From contig JACKDF010000004.1 in the NCBI GenBank assembly GCA_020633655.1, positions 434,001 to 498,000 on the forward strand: a DNA stretch of 64,000 nt, given 5' to 3'. A program made the position numbers and the translations under genes. Origin of the DNA: Deferribacteres bacterium. GTDB taxonomy: Bacteria; Zhuqueibacterota; Zhuqueibacteria; Zhuqueibacterales; Geothermadaptataceae. How positions within the stretch are numbered: the first letter of the stretch is position 1; every line of letters begins with the position of its first letter. The notes beneath the pieces were generated by a model. That model was not told where the DNA came from. It saw only the letters and a program-made list of their open reading frames with translations, and ran no database searches. Positions 1 to 9,935 of the stretch are shown piece by piece.

Positions 1-3000
1 TGGGCTCGCTATTGGGCACGGGGACTATTCGACCGGAACCTGGTTTACCTGCCCATGTGGAATATTGGTAACCTGGGTGATGCCGGATTAACCCCGGGTG
101 AAGGATTAAGCTGGCCTGGAAGTACCTCAGGTGCCGGTTTGAATTATGGTGGTACATTCAACTTTTATATTGGTGCCTACGTTACAGATATGACGCCATA
201 CAGAAGTAAAGTCGTACCCGAGGATCGGGATGGTATCCAATTCCCAATCCTCACAGATACGCACCTTGCTCACGTAAGTACTTCTGCCGTAGCCGCGCAA
301 TCTAAAAACCGCGACCACCAGCAAATTTGGGCACCCCTTCCTGGTTATTTTAATGATGGATATTATGGATTCATCTGGGGAATAAATGAGGATACGAATA
401 AAGACGGGGCATTAACCCCGGATGAAGATGTGAATTATAATGGTATTCTCGATTTAAACCTGGATCCACCGGAAAGTATTCTTAAGCAAATGGCAATCAG
501 TACAGACAAGAGAACCTGGCCCATGTATTGGCCTGGCGGATCTTATATTAAAGATACACGACCACCTGCAGGCAGACCACCTCGGACCACCGAGCCTGGA
601 TTACGTGAAGGTCGCTGGAATGGTGAATATAAATCAGCTGCAATCGCCGACCAGGAAACGCTTTATATGATGGATGACCATGAAAATGACGCCTGGAATG
701 AATATTGGGAAGGAGAATATTTTCCATTTGTAAACCCCGACGGAACACCCGATACAACCACGTGGAAAGATGGAGGTATGTTGGGCGCAGGTATCGAAGT
801 TGAAGCGCGTTCCTATGCATGGTTCCATCCACTTGCCGAGGACCTGGTCGTTTCCGTTTACCGTGTGCGCAATTACAGTGATCATACTTTGAATAGGGTT
901 GTTACCGGAATGTATGCCGATGCAAACGTTGGTCGCTCTGGTTACAATGCTGCTGACTACAAAGTTGCTGAATTCGGTGCCACAGATGAAGGGCGCCTTG
1001 AATTTGATATTTTATACCAATGGCAGAAATTTCCTGACGAATTGGATACATACAAAAAAATTGGTGTGTTCGGATTTGCCTTCCTCGAAAGTCCTGGAAT
1101 TGAATACAACGGTGAAGACGATGACCGTGATGGCATCATTGATGAATCCTTGAGCGATGGTATTGATAATGACCATGATTGGCGTCCTTTTGCTGATACT
1201 GGTCTTCCCGATATTCCGGGTACAGAAGGAAATGGTAAATGGGATACGGAAGATACGAATCTTAATGGTGCTCTTGACCCTGGTGAAGACATAAACAAAA
1301 ACGACCGACTCGATTACGAAGAAGTAAATGATGACCGGGGTAGTGATGGTATTGGTCCGGATGAAAATAGCTGGCCTGGTCCTGATCCGAACGGTTCTGA
1401 GACCAATGGCATTGTTGATCCGGGTGAACCCAATTTCGACTCCACGGATATCGATGAGGCGGATCAAGCCGGTTTGAAACACGTTTATGTCTATGAAACC
1501 AATAAAGATCTGAAAGACGATAAAAAGTTCTGGACAAAATATCTGGCGCAGGAAGGCACTGAAGTTCAGGATACCGATGAAGGTATTTCGTTTACATTCG
1601 GGGCAAAAAATGTGCGTCTCGAAACGATTAATGAACTTGAAGAAGCAAACAGACCTTCCTGGAAACGATTTGCTATCGCTTTGATTATGGGTGGTGATAA
1701 TGATGATGCGGTGCGTAACAAATCAACCATGCAGAGCATTTATAATAATAATTATCGCTTTCTTACACCTCCATTACAACCAACCCTGATCGCGAATGCC
1801 TTTGATGGTGTCATCCGGCTTTACTGGGATAAGGAAGCCGAAAAATCCCTCGATCCTTTTTATGGCGAAGACTTCAATGGGTATCGCCTCTACAAAAGTA
1901 CCGATCCGAAATTTCTCGATTTGAAAACTATCTCCGACGCCTTTGGTAATGTCCTGCTGTTTAAACCAATTGAGATTTTCGACAAAGCGGACGGCCTCAA
2001 AGGTGAACACCCAATTCCATTTCCAAATCTTGGTGTTCACTATGATATGGGTTCTGATTCTGGCTTGAAACATTCTTATGAAGATACACTTGTTGACAAC
2101 GGCCGTACATATTTTTATGCTGTTTCATCCATTGATGCTGGGAATGACTGGGACTTTTTCGATCGCGGTATTGTAACGAAAGATTATCCCTTAGCGGCTA
2201 TGCCCAGCGAATCGGGATTCAATATTACCGTGAATAATCTTGGCGAAGTTGTCTACCGCGACAGAAATACCGCGGTTGTCGTTCCTTCCGAGCCTGCTGC
2301 CGGATACGTCGATCCCCATGTCGATTCTTTGAGAATTGAACACGTGAGTGGTTTCGCTCAGGGTGGACGCTGGAATATCGATGTTTACAACCGTAGCCAT
2401 GCAACAGATCACCTGAACAACGTCTATGAATTGTCTTTCACAGACGATGGCTGGTTGAATGCGTTAACGCCTGATTATGATTGGGGAAGTACGACCGGTA
2501 TCACTTGTGTAAACAAGACCTCAGGTGATACGATGTTTAGTTACCACTATGAGACAGCTTATGATTTTCAACGCAAAGCCTTTCCACTTATTGAATCTGG
2601 AATTTTCGATGGTATTAACTATGATTTAGCTTTCCCAATGAATCCAACAGATGAAGATAAGGGAATCTCGATTATCAAGTACAATGCACAAGGCAGATCG
2701 ACCAACGAATGGAAAAAATGGGCAACAGAGACAAACTGTAACTTGCGTGTTGAAGCGATTGAATTAACCGGTTCCGCGCTCGCTTTGCCATTCGATTTTG
2801 AAATTCGTGTTGAAGATCACATGGGGGCGGACACCTCCTATAGCGACTCATTTTTAACCCCTTCTTATCCACTCAACTTCACAACCTGGAATGTGACGGA
2901 TCCCAACAATCCTCACCGCATGAAGGTGAAAGTTGTGTATGATAAAAATAAGAACCTCGAACTTCCGGAAGAAATGTACGGACAGATCTGGGATAGTACG

Positions 3001-3531
3001 CGCGTTACGATCTTTTTCCCAAAATATGAAGAAGATAAGTATTGGGCATCATGGCAGGTTCGATTCTTTAAAAATCGCTACGATTCGCTCAATGCAACCA
3101 TTCCACCATCTCCCGGTGACGTTTACCGTTTCCGCACCGAGCGAAACCCGGCACGTCTGGATACATTCCGCTATGCTATTGAGGGCGGTGTCTGGGAGAA
3201 GGAAGTGGCGAAAGAAGATATGCGCGACATATTTGTCGTACCTGATCCCTATGTTGTAACAAACTCATTTGAACCAATCTACGAATTGGGTGGCACGACA
3301 CAGCGACGGGTTGATTTCGTTAATCTTCCACCCAAATGTACAATCCATATCTTTACGGCAAGCGGGAAAAAGGTTCGCACGCTTGAGCATGAATCGAGTG
3401 TAGATTATGGCCGAAAATCCTGGGATTTAACGTCGGATGATGGACCGGAAGTGGCGTTCGGCATCTATTTCTTTGTTGTTGAGGCGCCGGATATCGGTAC
3501 AAAACGAGGAAAATTTGCTCTCATAAAATGA
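1..3531 (+). CDS. Giant secreted protein with Ca-binding-type acidic loops (5' truncated)
   Basis: The reading frame is open to the first base of the window, so the true start lies upstream; the first internal Met is at base 55. About 1,176 residues are visible. There are clusters of Asp/Asn/Gly-rich loops of the EF-hand/dockerin type (for example DTNKDGALTPDED near base 391 and several more at about 1108-1455). A fibronectin-III-like stretch lies near 1790-2140. The last ~65 residues (IHIFTASGKKVRTLEH, then a GIYFFVVEA-type strand) look like a degenerate C-terminal sorting/FlgD-like beta domain as used for surface export in FCB bacteria. Its stop overlaps the start of the next gene by 4 bases (ATGA), so the two are probably co-translated. 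No enzymatic motif was recognised; a structural or Ca-stabilised adhesin-like surface role is inference. Confidence 0.75.
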   Translation, partial: WARYWARGLFDRNLVYLPMWNIGNLGDAGLTPGEGLSWPGSTSGAGLNYGGTFNFYIGAYVTDMTPYRSKVVPEDRDGIQFPILTDTHLAHVSTSAVAAQSKNRDHQQIWAPLPGYFNDGYYGFIWGINEDTNKDGALTPDEDVNYNGILDLNLDPPESILKQMAISTDKRTWPMYWPGGSYIKDTRPPAGRPPRTTEPGLREGRWNGEYKSAAIADQETLYMMDDHENDAWNEYWEGEYFPFVNPDGTPDTTTWKDGGMLGAGIEVEARSYAWFHPLAEDLVVSVYRVRNYSDHTLNRVVTGMYADANVGRSGYNAADYKVAEFGATDEGRLEFDILYQWQKFPDELDTYKKIGVFGFAFLESPGIEYNGEDDDRDGIIDESLSDGIDNDHDWRPFADTGLPDIPGTEGNGKWDTEDTNLNGALDPGEDINKNDRLDYEEVNDDRGSDGIGPDENSWPGPDPNGSETNGIVDPGEPNFDSTDIDEADQAGLKHVYVYETNKDLKDDKKFWTKYLAQEGTEVQDTDEGISFTFGAKNVRLETINELEEANRPSWKRFAIALIMGGDNDDAVRNKSTMQSIYNNNYRFLTPPLQPTLIANAFDGVIRLYWDKEAEKSLDPFYGEDFNGYRLYKSTDPKFLDLKTISDAFGNVLLFKPIEIFDKADGLKGEHPIPFPNLGVHYDMGSDSGLKHSYEDTLVDNGRTYFYAVSSIDAGNDWDFFDRGIVTKDYPLAAMPSESGFNITVNNLGEVVYRDRNTAVVVPSEPAAGYVDPHVDSLRIEHVSGFAQGGRWNIDVYNRSHATDHLNNVYELSFTDDGWLNALTPDYDWGSTTGITCVNKTSGDTMFSYHYETAYDFQRKAFPLIESGIFDGINYDLAFPMNPTDEDKGISIIKYNAQGRSTNEWKKWATETNCNLRVEAIELTGSALALPFDFEIRVEDHMGADTSYSDSFLTPSYPLNFTTWNVTDPNNPHRMKVKVVYDKNKNLELPEEMYGQIWDSTRVTIFFPKYEEDKYWASWQVRFFKNRYDSLNATIPPSPGDVYRFRTERNPARLDTFRYAIEGGVWEKEVAKEDMRDIFVVPDPYVVTNSFEPIYELGGTTQRRVDFVNLPPKCTIHIFTASGKKVRTLEHESSVDYGRKSWDLTSDDGPEVAFGIYFFVVEAPDIGTKRGKFALIK

Positions 3532-5120
3532 TGTTTAAAAAATGGAAAACCCTGGCAGGATTCAAAATCATGTCAGGGTTGTTGTATTTAACACTTTATT
3601 TGATGTTTTCCGCTTGCGGCGAAAAAAAAGCTGTTGACCCAAAACAACAGGTTTTGGCACGTGTCGGTGATCGGGTTATTACCCTGGATGAATTTAAATA
3701 CAGCTATGAGTTTAGTTTTGCCCCAATGCGTGCCGGTGAAAATCCGAAAAAGGTTTATCTCGATTATATGATCAAAGAGTTACTGCTGGCAAATGAAGGT
3801 TATAAAAATGGACTGAATCGCAGTATTTATGTAACATCCCGGATGAATCGCCGGAAAAAAAATGATTTGCTTGAGGCGTTTTATCACAAGTATGTCTATG
3901 ATCGGGTAAACATACCGGAAAATAAATTACAGGATGCCACTAAAAAAGCAACTGTGAAATGGCGTATGATTATGTGGCCGGTACAATCCAAAAATGAAGC
4001 TGATAAAATTCGCCAGGAAACACAAAATTCAAGTTTGGAAGAGTTCATCGGCAAACAGCTGCAAAAGCAGGATATTCCTCTTAAAAATCAGACATTTTTC
4101 GAAACCGATTGGCTCGATTTTTACGACCTTAAACCGGAAGTTCTCGATGCAATTGCGAACCTTGAAATCGGGAAAACTTCAGAACCTATTCCTTTTGGAA
4201 ACGGGTTTGTACTTGTGCAAATCCTGGATATTAATCTCAATAGTATTAAGGAAGACGAATTAAAATACGGGGCTAAGCGGGAAAAAATGCGGCAACGTCT
4301 TTTCGATGTGCAAGCAGATAGCATTTCCAGTGCGTTAATGGACTCGGTTCTGACGCCACGTGAAGTTCGGCTAAAAGGCCAGGTACTCGACCAACTCGTA
4401 CCCGTGCTTTATCGATGGACTCGGGATGGTCTTCCCCAATATAAATCACTCCTTGAAACGGTAGAACAGCAAGCAGATACTGCAGCGGATTATATAAAAT
4501 CAATTAAAAACCTGTTAGATGAAACCTTGGTTACGACCGTTGACAGCAGTATTGCTGTCCGCGATTATCTCCGTTATATGAATTTTTACCGTAAAGCCTT
4601 GGATGAAAGCAGTTCTGAGAAAGACTTTCGTTCCCGGTTAATCACCGAAATCGGACGCATGATCAAGAACAACTCCTTCATCGCAATTGCAGATGCGGAA
4701 GGATTTTCCGATTCCAGTGCAATTCAAATCGATTTGGAAAAATGGGAACGCAAATGGACCTATGATGCCCAGCGAGGTGAATTTATTAAGGGTATTGAGG
4801 TGTCAGAAGACGAATTGCAAGACTTTTATAAACATCGTTGGCGTGAATTGCAAATTGCAAATGTTGATACAACGCGTCTCTATAAATATGAAGATGAAGC
4901 TTATAACATGCTGCTTCACGAAAAACATATGGCTTTCCTAAACAAAAAAATCGACGAGCTTAAGCAACGGTACCCCGTTTGGATTAACAACGACCTCTTG
5001 CAAAAAATCGATGTTGACAGCAGTGCGAAATCACAGGAGATTTCTGTTTTCGTTTCAAAAAAATTCTCCGGTGAATTTGCCGTGCCGACAGCTGATATAA
5101 AGTGGATTCATTACAAATAA
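3528..5120 (+). CDS. PpiC/SurA-like peptidyl-prolyl isomerase lipoprotein
   Basis: 530 residues. The N-terminus has a hydrophobic segment ending in the lipobox-like FSAC (Cys about residue 30), so an outer-membrane or periplasmic lipoprotein is expected. A SurA-type N-terminal domain begins with VLARVGDRVITLDEFKYSY, followed by KKVYLDYMIKELLLANEG. A parvulin-like region follows at about residues 140-240 (WRMIMWPVQSKNEADKIRQE ... IPFGNGFVLVQILDI). The C-terminal half is helical and divergent. The start overlaps the stop of the giant surface protein by 4 bases, and a second protein of this kind lies at 9936-11366, so the pair probably chaperones the large secreted proteins between and before them. 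Catalytic isomerase activity is uncertain because the rotamase core is weak. Confidence 0.75.
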   Translation: MMFKKWKTLAGFKIMSGLLYLTLYLMFSACGEKKAVDPKQQVLARVGDRVITLDEFKYSYEFSFAPMRAGENPKKVYLDYMIKELLLANEGYKNGLNRSIYVTSRMNRRKKNDLLEAFYHKYVYDRVNIPENKLQDATKKATVKWRMIMWPVQSKNEADKIRQETQNSSLEEFIGKQLQKQDIPLKNQTFFETDWLDFYDLKPEVLDAIANLEIGKTSEPIPFGNGFVLVQILDINLNSIKEDELKYGAKREKMRQRLFDVQADSISSALMDSVLTPREVRLKGQVLDQLVPVLYRWTRDGLPQYKSLLETVEQQADTAADYIKSIKNLLDETLVTTVDSSIAVRDYLRYMNFYRKALDESSSEKDFRSRLITEIGRMIKNNSFIAIADAEGFSDSSAIQIDLEKWERKWTYDAQRGEFIKGIEVSEDELQDFYKHRWRELQIANVDTTRLYKYEDEAYNMLLHEKHMAFLNKKIDELKQRYPVWINNDLLQKIDVDSSAKSQEISVFVSKKFSGEFAVPTADIKWIHYK

Positions 5121-5232
5121 TCAAAATACGAATCACTTATTGCTCATGCACCTTTAACTAGAGGAAAGGAGGAAGATGAGGGTGCGTTTCATATTACATC
5201 AAATTTTTTTTCACAAAACGAGGAAATCTGTT

Positions 5233-8200
5233 ATGAAGAAAATTGCTCTTGTTTTATCTGTTTTTCTTTTCGCATTTGTCCTTGTTACACCTGCTTTTTC
5301 ACAGATTCTGGTCACGGATAACAGTGATGCAGATTGGGCGGATGTATCAGGGATCGAATGGGTAGACAATGTAGATGGTTTGTATCCTGCCGAAGTTGGT
5401 GCAGTTGTAACAGACAAAGTGGATTTGAAAGAAGTGAAAGCGGTTGTTATTGAGAATCAGATTATGACCCTCATGCGCTTCCATGGTGGTCCAGCCTGGC
5501 CAAACAACGCAGCAATCGATACCAAAGACGGCGTTGAATATCCTTATTCCCGTGGTTATTACAAAATGCTATTCGACGTTGACAACGATGCGACGACCGG
5601 TTGGAATGTAGGCTGGTTTGAAGCGCACTACACTCCTGTTGGTTATCTTGAGAGCCAGAATATTGCTAATGCAGAACCAATTGGCGCAGAAATAATGCTG
5701 GAGTGGGGATCACGCTATCGTTCAGCATGGTCTGGCGAAGCAATTCCAGGTGAAGTAAGAAATATTTCCTACTGGGCCGCAGACTACTCCGAGTACAATG
5801 GTCAGATGGATACCGGTTCCGAATACGAGATTCTGAATCAGGATATCGCGAATCCGGATTCCGCGAAAGCGCTCGCCTGGAATGGTGACTTAAAGATCAA
5901 CAGCAGTGATGATGCCGCTTTAGTTGCGGATCAGCTTCACAGCTACTGGGCAGGTCACTCCTGGGGCGAAGATTACCTTGAATATGGTATGGAAATCACC
6001 CCATTGATCCAGTATTTCAAGAATAAAGATGGTTCAACAATCCTTCAGCCTGGTGATGTTGTTGCTTATGCAGGTATGACCGAAACCCCGATTGATGATT
6101 GGGGTGTTGATATCACAACTCGTGGTGAACTCACAGTGCCGGACAGAATGGCTCGTCCATCGAAAATTTCCTTTGATGGTGATGATTCGGATTGGGCAGC
6201 TTATCCATCTCACGAAGCTGTGGATAATGTAGATGGTTTGTTCCCTTCAGAAGTTGGTGCTGTCGTATCTGATATCGTTGATATCAAAGATGTAAAAACT
6301 TTCTTTGAGCCTGGTGGCGATGCAGTTTATTTCTTCCTGCGTTTCCATGGTGGTCCTGCATGGCCGAACAATGCGGCTCATGATACCAAAGATGGCGTTG
6401 AGTATCCTTACTCCCGTGGTTACTATCACATCCTGATGGATACGGATAATGATCCAATGACAGGTTGGGGAGTTGCATGGTACGAAGCCCACTATACACC
6501 AGTTGGTTATCTTCAGAGCCAGAATGTTGCCGGTGCAGAACCCATTGGCGCTGAGATTATGTTAGAGTGGGGTGCCCGTTATTATTCAGAAGTGAATGGT
6601 GGCGGTCTCCGCAGCCTGGATTATTGGGCAGCTGATTATTCAGAATACGATGGTCAGCAGGACACCGGTTCTGATTATGATATGTTCAATTATGCAGTAA
6701 CCGATGCAGATTCTGGTCTTGTTATGATGCATGACGGATTGCTGTTGAATGATCCGAGTATTGATGATGGTATTGCTGACTGGATGGCCCATGCCTGGGG
6801 CAATGACTTCCTCGAAGTCGGTATTGCCATGCGTACAACAAAAGGATACTTTGCAGCAAAAGACGGTTCCCAAATCCTGAATCCTGGTGATGTTGTTGGT
6901 ATCTGTGGTATGACCGAAACCCCAATGGATGACTGGGGTGTTGATATGACATCACGCTTCGAAGTAACAATCTCTGAAGCAACGGGTGGTGGCACAGGCG
7001 GCAGTGGCGTAGGTCCGATTTTCGTTACCGATAACAGCGATGCTGACTGGGCAGATATATCAGGGATCGAATGGGTAGACAATGTAGATGGTTTGTATCC
7101 TGCCGAAGTTGGTGCAGTTGTAACAGACAAAGTGGATTTGAAAGAAGTGAAAGCGGTTGTTATTGAGAATCAGATTATGACCCTCATGCGCTTCCATGGT
7201 GGTCCAGCCTGGCCAAACAACGCAGCAATCGATACCAAAGACGGCGTTGAATATCCTTATTCCCGTGGTTATTACAAAATGCTATTCGACGTTGACAACG
7301 ATGCGACGACCGGTTGGAATGTAGGCTGGTTTGAAGCGCACTACACTCCTGTTGGTTATCTTGAGAGCCAGAATATTGCTAATGCAGAACCAATTGGCGC
7401 AGAAATAATGCTGGAGTGGGGATCACGCTATCGTTCAGCATGGTCTGGCGAAGCAATTCCAGGTGAAGTAAGAAATATTTCCTACTGGGCCGCAGACTAC
7501 TCCGAGTACAATGGTCAGATGGATACCGGTTCCGAATACGAGATTCTGAATCAGGATATCGCGAATCCGGATTCCGCGAAAGCGCTCGCCTGGAATGGTG
7601 ACTTAAAGATCAACAGCAGTGATGATGCCGCTTTAGTTGCGGATCAGCTTCACAGCTACTGGGCAGGTCACTCCTGGGGCGAAGATTACCTTGAATATGG
7701 TATGGAAATCACCCCATTGATCCAGTATTTCAAGAATAAAGATGGTTCAACAATCCTTCAGCCTGGTGATGTTGTTGCTTATGCAGGTATGACCGAAACC
7801 CCGATTGATGATTGGGGTGTTGATATCACAACTCGTGGTGAACTCACAGTGCCGGACAGAATGGCTCGTCCATCGAAAATTTCCTTTGATGGTGATGATT
7901 CGGATTGGGCAGCTTATCCATCTCACGAAGCTGTGGATAATGTAGATGGTTTGTTCCCTTCAGAAGTTGGTGCTGTCGTATCTGATATCGTTGATATCAA
8001 AGATGTAAAAACTTTCTTTGAGCCTGGTGGCGATGCAGTTTATTTCTTCCTGCGTTTCCATGGTGGTCCTGCTTGGCCGAACAATGCGGCTCATGATACC
8101 AAAGATGGCGTTGAGTATCCTTACTCCCGTGGTTACTATCACATCCTGATGGATACGGATAATGATCCAATGACAGGTTGGGGAGTTGCATGGTACGAAG

Positions 8201-9018
8201 CCCACTATACACCAGTTGGTTATCTTCAGAGCCAGAATGTTGCCGGTGCAGAACCCATTGGCGCTGAGATTATGTTAGAGTGGGGTGCCCGTTATTATTC
8301 AGAAGTGAATGGTGGCGGTCTCCGAAGCCTGGATTATTGGGCTGCTGATTATTCAGAATACGATGGTCAGCAGGACACCGGTTCTGATTATGAAATTTAT
8401 AACTACTCAGTTGTTGATGCAGATTCTGGTCTTGCGATGATGCATGACGGACTTTTGCTGAACAATTCCAGTGATGATCCAGCAACAATCGACGGCGTCG
8501 CTGATTGGATGGCACACTCCTGGGGTAATGACTTCCTCGAAGTGGGTATGGCAAACCGGACACTGCGGGACTACTTTTTGAATAAAGATGGTTCTCAGAT
8601 CCTGAAAGCCGGCGATGTTATCGGTATCTGCGGTATGACCGAAACCCCGATCGATGACTGGGGTGTTGATATGACATCACGCTTCGAAGTAACAATCTCT
8701 TCAGGTACGGCAGTTGATGAAAATCCATTGTCAATTGTAGAGACCTATGAACTCAGCAATAACTATCCAAATCCATTTAATCCTGAAACCACAATTGACT
8801 ATACAATTGCCAAAACTGGACAAACTCAAATCGTTATTTACAACGTATTGGGTCAAAAAGTCCATACTTTGGTTGACGGTCTAGTTCAAGCTGGAACGCA
8901 TTCAATTAAATGGAATGGCAAAAATGCATTTGGAGTAACTGTTCCAAGTGGTGTTTATTATTACACCCTGAAATCAAACTCCTTTAAGCAAACCAAGAAA
9001 ATGTTGTTGCTCAAATAA
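5233..9018 (+). CDS. Four-domain CBM9-like surface protein with C-terminal sorting domain
   Basis: 1,261 residues from the chosen start. ATG 5233 has GAGG 9 bases upstream and opens directly into a signal peptide (MKKIALVLSVFLFAF...AFSQ). An in-frame ATG at 5176 follows a purine-rich site with only 3 bases spacing and would add an unusual 19-residue preface. The body has four ~285-residue domains in the order A-B-A'-B', each with a D-DWA start, FHGGPAWPNNA, a D-DND--TGW strand and an AHYTPVGYL motif, like CBM9/DOMON-type beta-sandwiches. A Gly/Ser linker separates the halves at about base 6985-7015. The last ~85 residues (NNYPNPFNPETT ... SGVYYYTLKS) are a classic FCB C-terminal sorting/FlgD-like domain. 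Likely a secreted carbohydrate-binding or surface protein; ligand unknown. A strong terminator follows. Confidence 0.85.
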   Translation: MKKIALVLSVFLFAFVLVTPAFSQILVTDNSDADWADVSGIEWVDNVDGLYPAEVGAVVTDKVDLKEVKAVVIENQIMTLMRFHGGPAWPNNAAIDTKDGVEYPYSRGYYKMLFDVDNDATTGWNVGWFEAHYTPVGYLESQNIANAEPIGAEIMLEWGSRYRSAWSGEAIPGEVRNISYWAADYSEYNGQMDTGSEYEILNQDIANPDSAKALAWNGDLKINSSDDAALVADQLHSYWAGHSWGEDYLEYGMEITPLIQYFKNKDGSTILQPGDVVAYAGMTETPIDDWGVDITTRGELTVPDRMARPSKISFDGDDSDWAAYPSHEAVDNVDGLFPSEVGAVVSDIVDIKDVKTFFEPGGDAVYFFLRFHGGPAWPNNAAHDTKDGVEYPYSRGYYHILMDTDNDPMTGWGVAWYEAHYTPVGYLQSQNVAGAEPIGAEIMLEWGARYYSEVNGGGLRSLDYWAADYSEYDGQQDTGSDYDMFNYAVTDADSGLVMMHDGLLLNDPSIDDGIADWMAHAWGNDFLEVGIAMRTTKGYFAAKDGSQILNPGDVVGICGMTETPMDDWGVDMTSRFEVTISEATGGGTGGSGVGPIFVTDNSDADWADISGIEWVDNVDGLYPAEVGAVVTDKVDLKEVKAVVIENQIMTLMRFHGGPAWPNNAAIDTKDGVEYPYSRGYYKMLFDVDNDATTGWNVGWFEAHYTPVGYLESQNIANAEPIGAEIMLEWGSRYRSAWSGEAIPGEVRNISYWAADYSEYNGQMDTGSEYEILNQDIANPDSAKALAWNGDLKINSSDDAALVADQLHSYWAGHSWGEDYLEYGMEITPLIQYFKNKDGSTILQPGDVVAYAGMTETPIDDWGVDITTRGELTVPDRMARPSKISFDGDDSDWAAYPSHEAVDNVDGLFPSEVGAVVSDIVDIKDVKTFFEPGGDAVYFFLRFHGGPAWPNNAAHDTKDGVEYPYSRGYYHILMDTDNDPMTGWGVAWYEAHYTPVGYLQSQNVAGAEPIGAEIMLEWGARYYSEVNGGGLRSLDYWAADYSEYDGQQDTGSDYEIYNYSVVDADSGLAMMHDGLLLNNSSDDPATIDGVADWMAHSWGNDFLEVGMANRTLRDYFLNKDGSQILKAGDVIGICGMTETPIDDWGVDMTSRFEVTISSGTAVDENPLSIVETYELSNNYPNPFNPETTIDYTIAKTGQTQIVIYNVLGQKVHTLVDGLVQAGTHSIKWNGKNAFGVTVPSGVYYYTLKSNSFKQTKKMLLLK
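5345..6680 (+). repeat. Long direct repeat, copy 1 (within the CBM9-like gene)
   Basis: This ~1,336-bp stretch recurs 1,713 bp (571 codons) downstream at 7058-8393. Direct comparison shows only three substitutions (6360 a/t, 6612 c/a, 6630 a/t). It covers domain A and most of domain B. Upstream (5314-5344) the two copies differ at several third positions, and downstream of ~6680 they diverge in sequence and length, so the near-identical block sits inside an older, more diverged duplication. Confidence 0.95.
7058..8393 (+). repeat. Long direct repeat, copy 2 (within the CBM9-like gene)
   Basis: Second copy of the block at 5345-6680, in the same reading frame and offset by exactly 1,713 bp. 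It encodes domains A' and most of B'. After ~8393 the two B-domain tails differ (DMFNYAVTD versus EIYNYSVVD) while the domain ends near 6910-6974 and 8640-8700 are again nearly identical. Confidence 0.95.
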
Positions 9019-9027
9019 TTTTATTTA

Positions 9028-9104
9028 GACCTTCCGGGCAACTTTTGTGCGGAAGGTCCGACTTATGCCATGCATTTACTTTGTAAAATGCATGGCATTT
9101 TTAT
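9028..9104 (+). terminator. Double-hairpin intrinsic terminator
   Basis: Two hairpins follow the surface-protein stop. The first pairs 9028-9036 (GACCTTCCG) with 9050-9058. The second pairs 9065-9077 (ATGCCATGCATTT) with 9086-9098 and runs straight into a T-rich tract. The second is a textbook rho-independent terminator. Confidence 0.85.
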
Positions 9105-9120
9105 TGTTCCAACACGCTAG

Positions 9121-9690
9121 TTAAAAACTATGCGCTTTCAGCGCAAGACTTTCAGTTGTCCGCCATAAGTATAGTCTCTATATTCTTTTGAATATTAATC
9201 AGGAGAAAGAGATGGGCAATTATCGTTATGGCGGTCATACCGTAACTCGTTTAACGGTGCATCTAGTTTGGGTAACAAAATATCGTTATCAAGTATTGAC
9301 AGGTGATATACAAAAGCGTTGTCGTAGCCTTCTCATTCAAATATGTGATGCAGAGGATATTCGGATATTGAGTGGTGTAGTAAGCAAAGATCATGTTCAT
9401 ATGCATATTGAATATCCCCCCTCGAAATCAGTGAGTGAAATAGTCAAACGGCTCAAAGGTCGCAGCTCCAGAATACTACAGCGAGAATATACAGAATTGC
9501 GCAAACGGTATTGGGGAAAACACTTTTGGGCCATAGGTTATGGTGCTTGGAGTACAGGTAACATAACAGAAAAGGTAGTTCAGGAATACTTAAAACACCA
9601 TAAAACATCTTCGAATGATGACGACAATTTTATGCTTGAATAATGGACTTTCAGTCCTTCTCAAACCTATGCACTTCAAGTGCATAGTGG
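9121..9690 (+). mobile_element. IS200-type single-gene insertion element (ends approximate)
   Basis: A Y1 transposase gene is flanked by subterminal palindromes as in the IS200/IS605 family. On the left are TGCGCT-TTC-AGCGCA (9131-9145) and an ACTTTCAGT hairpin (9153-9161 region). On the right are GGACT-TTC-AGTCC (9645-9657) and the 21-base palindrome CTATGCACTT-C-AAGTGCATAG (9667-9687). No tnpB is present. The exact cleavage sites cannot be fixed by eye because this family makes no inverted repeats or target duplications. Confidence 0.7.
9212..9643 (+). CDS. tnpA: IS200/IS605-family transposase TnpA (Y1, HUH)
   Basis: 143 residues, the usual size for single-domain TnpA. The start at 9212 is preceded by AGGAGAAAGAG; an in-frame ATA/TTG-type start at 9188 lacks this. 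The HUH motif is HVHMHIE; the family signature LKGRSS follows; the C-terminal part has FWAIGYGAWSTGN and VVQEYLKHH, whose Tyr is the expected catalytic nucleophile. It should cut and rejoin single strands at the flanking hairpins. The gene appears intact. Similar ttcag-centred palindromes elsewhere in the window (28347, 36043, 60257) may be non-autonomous relatives. Confidence 0.9.
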   Translation: MGNYRYGGHTVTRLTVHLVWVTKYRYQVLTGDIQKRCRSLLIQICDAEDIRILSGVVSKDHVHMHIEYPPSKSVSEIVKRLKGRSSRILQREYTELRKRYWGKHFWAIGYGAWSTGNITEKVVQEYLKHHKTSSNDDDNFMLE

Positions 9691-9877
9691 TTTAGTTTAG
9701 TAGTTGAAAGATTAAACATTCTTTTTAAAGTTTAGCTCAAATCTGAATGAAATCGATGATGATTTTTCATTTCGTTGCGCTTTCACGCAGTATTTGAATT
9801 CATTAGCTTAACAAATTAATAGAGCAAGTGGGAAAGACATCTTTGAAGAGTTTTCGTCCGGACATTATGAATAAATT

Positions 9878-9910
9878 ACGGGATGGTTCTCTGGTGCAAT
9901 CCCGTTTTTT
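9878..9910 (+). terminator. Hairpin plus T-run upstream of the second PpiC gene
   Basis: ACGGGA (9878-9883) pairs with TCCCGT (9900-9905), followed by TTTTT. It has the form of an intrinsic terminator and lies 26 bases before the ATG at 9936. It may end read-through from the IS element or act as a leader attenuator; no upstream alternative pairing was evident. Confidence 0.5.
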
Positions 9911-9935
9911 ATGGTTACCTGCAAAAGGAAAGAAA

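Noticed and set aside
5176..5232. Upstream ATG 5176 as the start of the CBM9-like protein
   Set aside because: Spacing from its ribosome site is only 3 bases and it would place 19 extra residues before a standard signal peptide starting at 5233.
5300..8700. Repetitive region considered as a CRISPR-like or satellite array
   Set aside because: It is a fully open reading frame with ~285-residue domain repeats and no short spaced repeats.
9878..9935. Leader riboswitch upstream of the second PpiC gene
   Set aside because: Only a simple 6-bp stem with T-run was seen; no conserved aptamer motif recognised.
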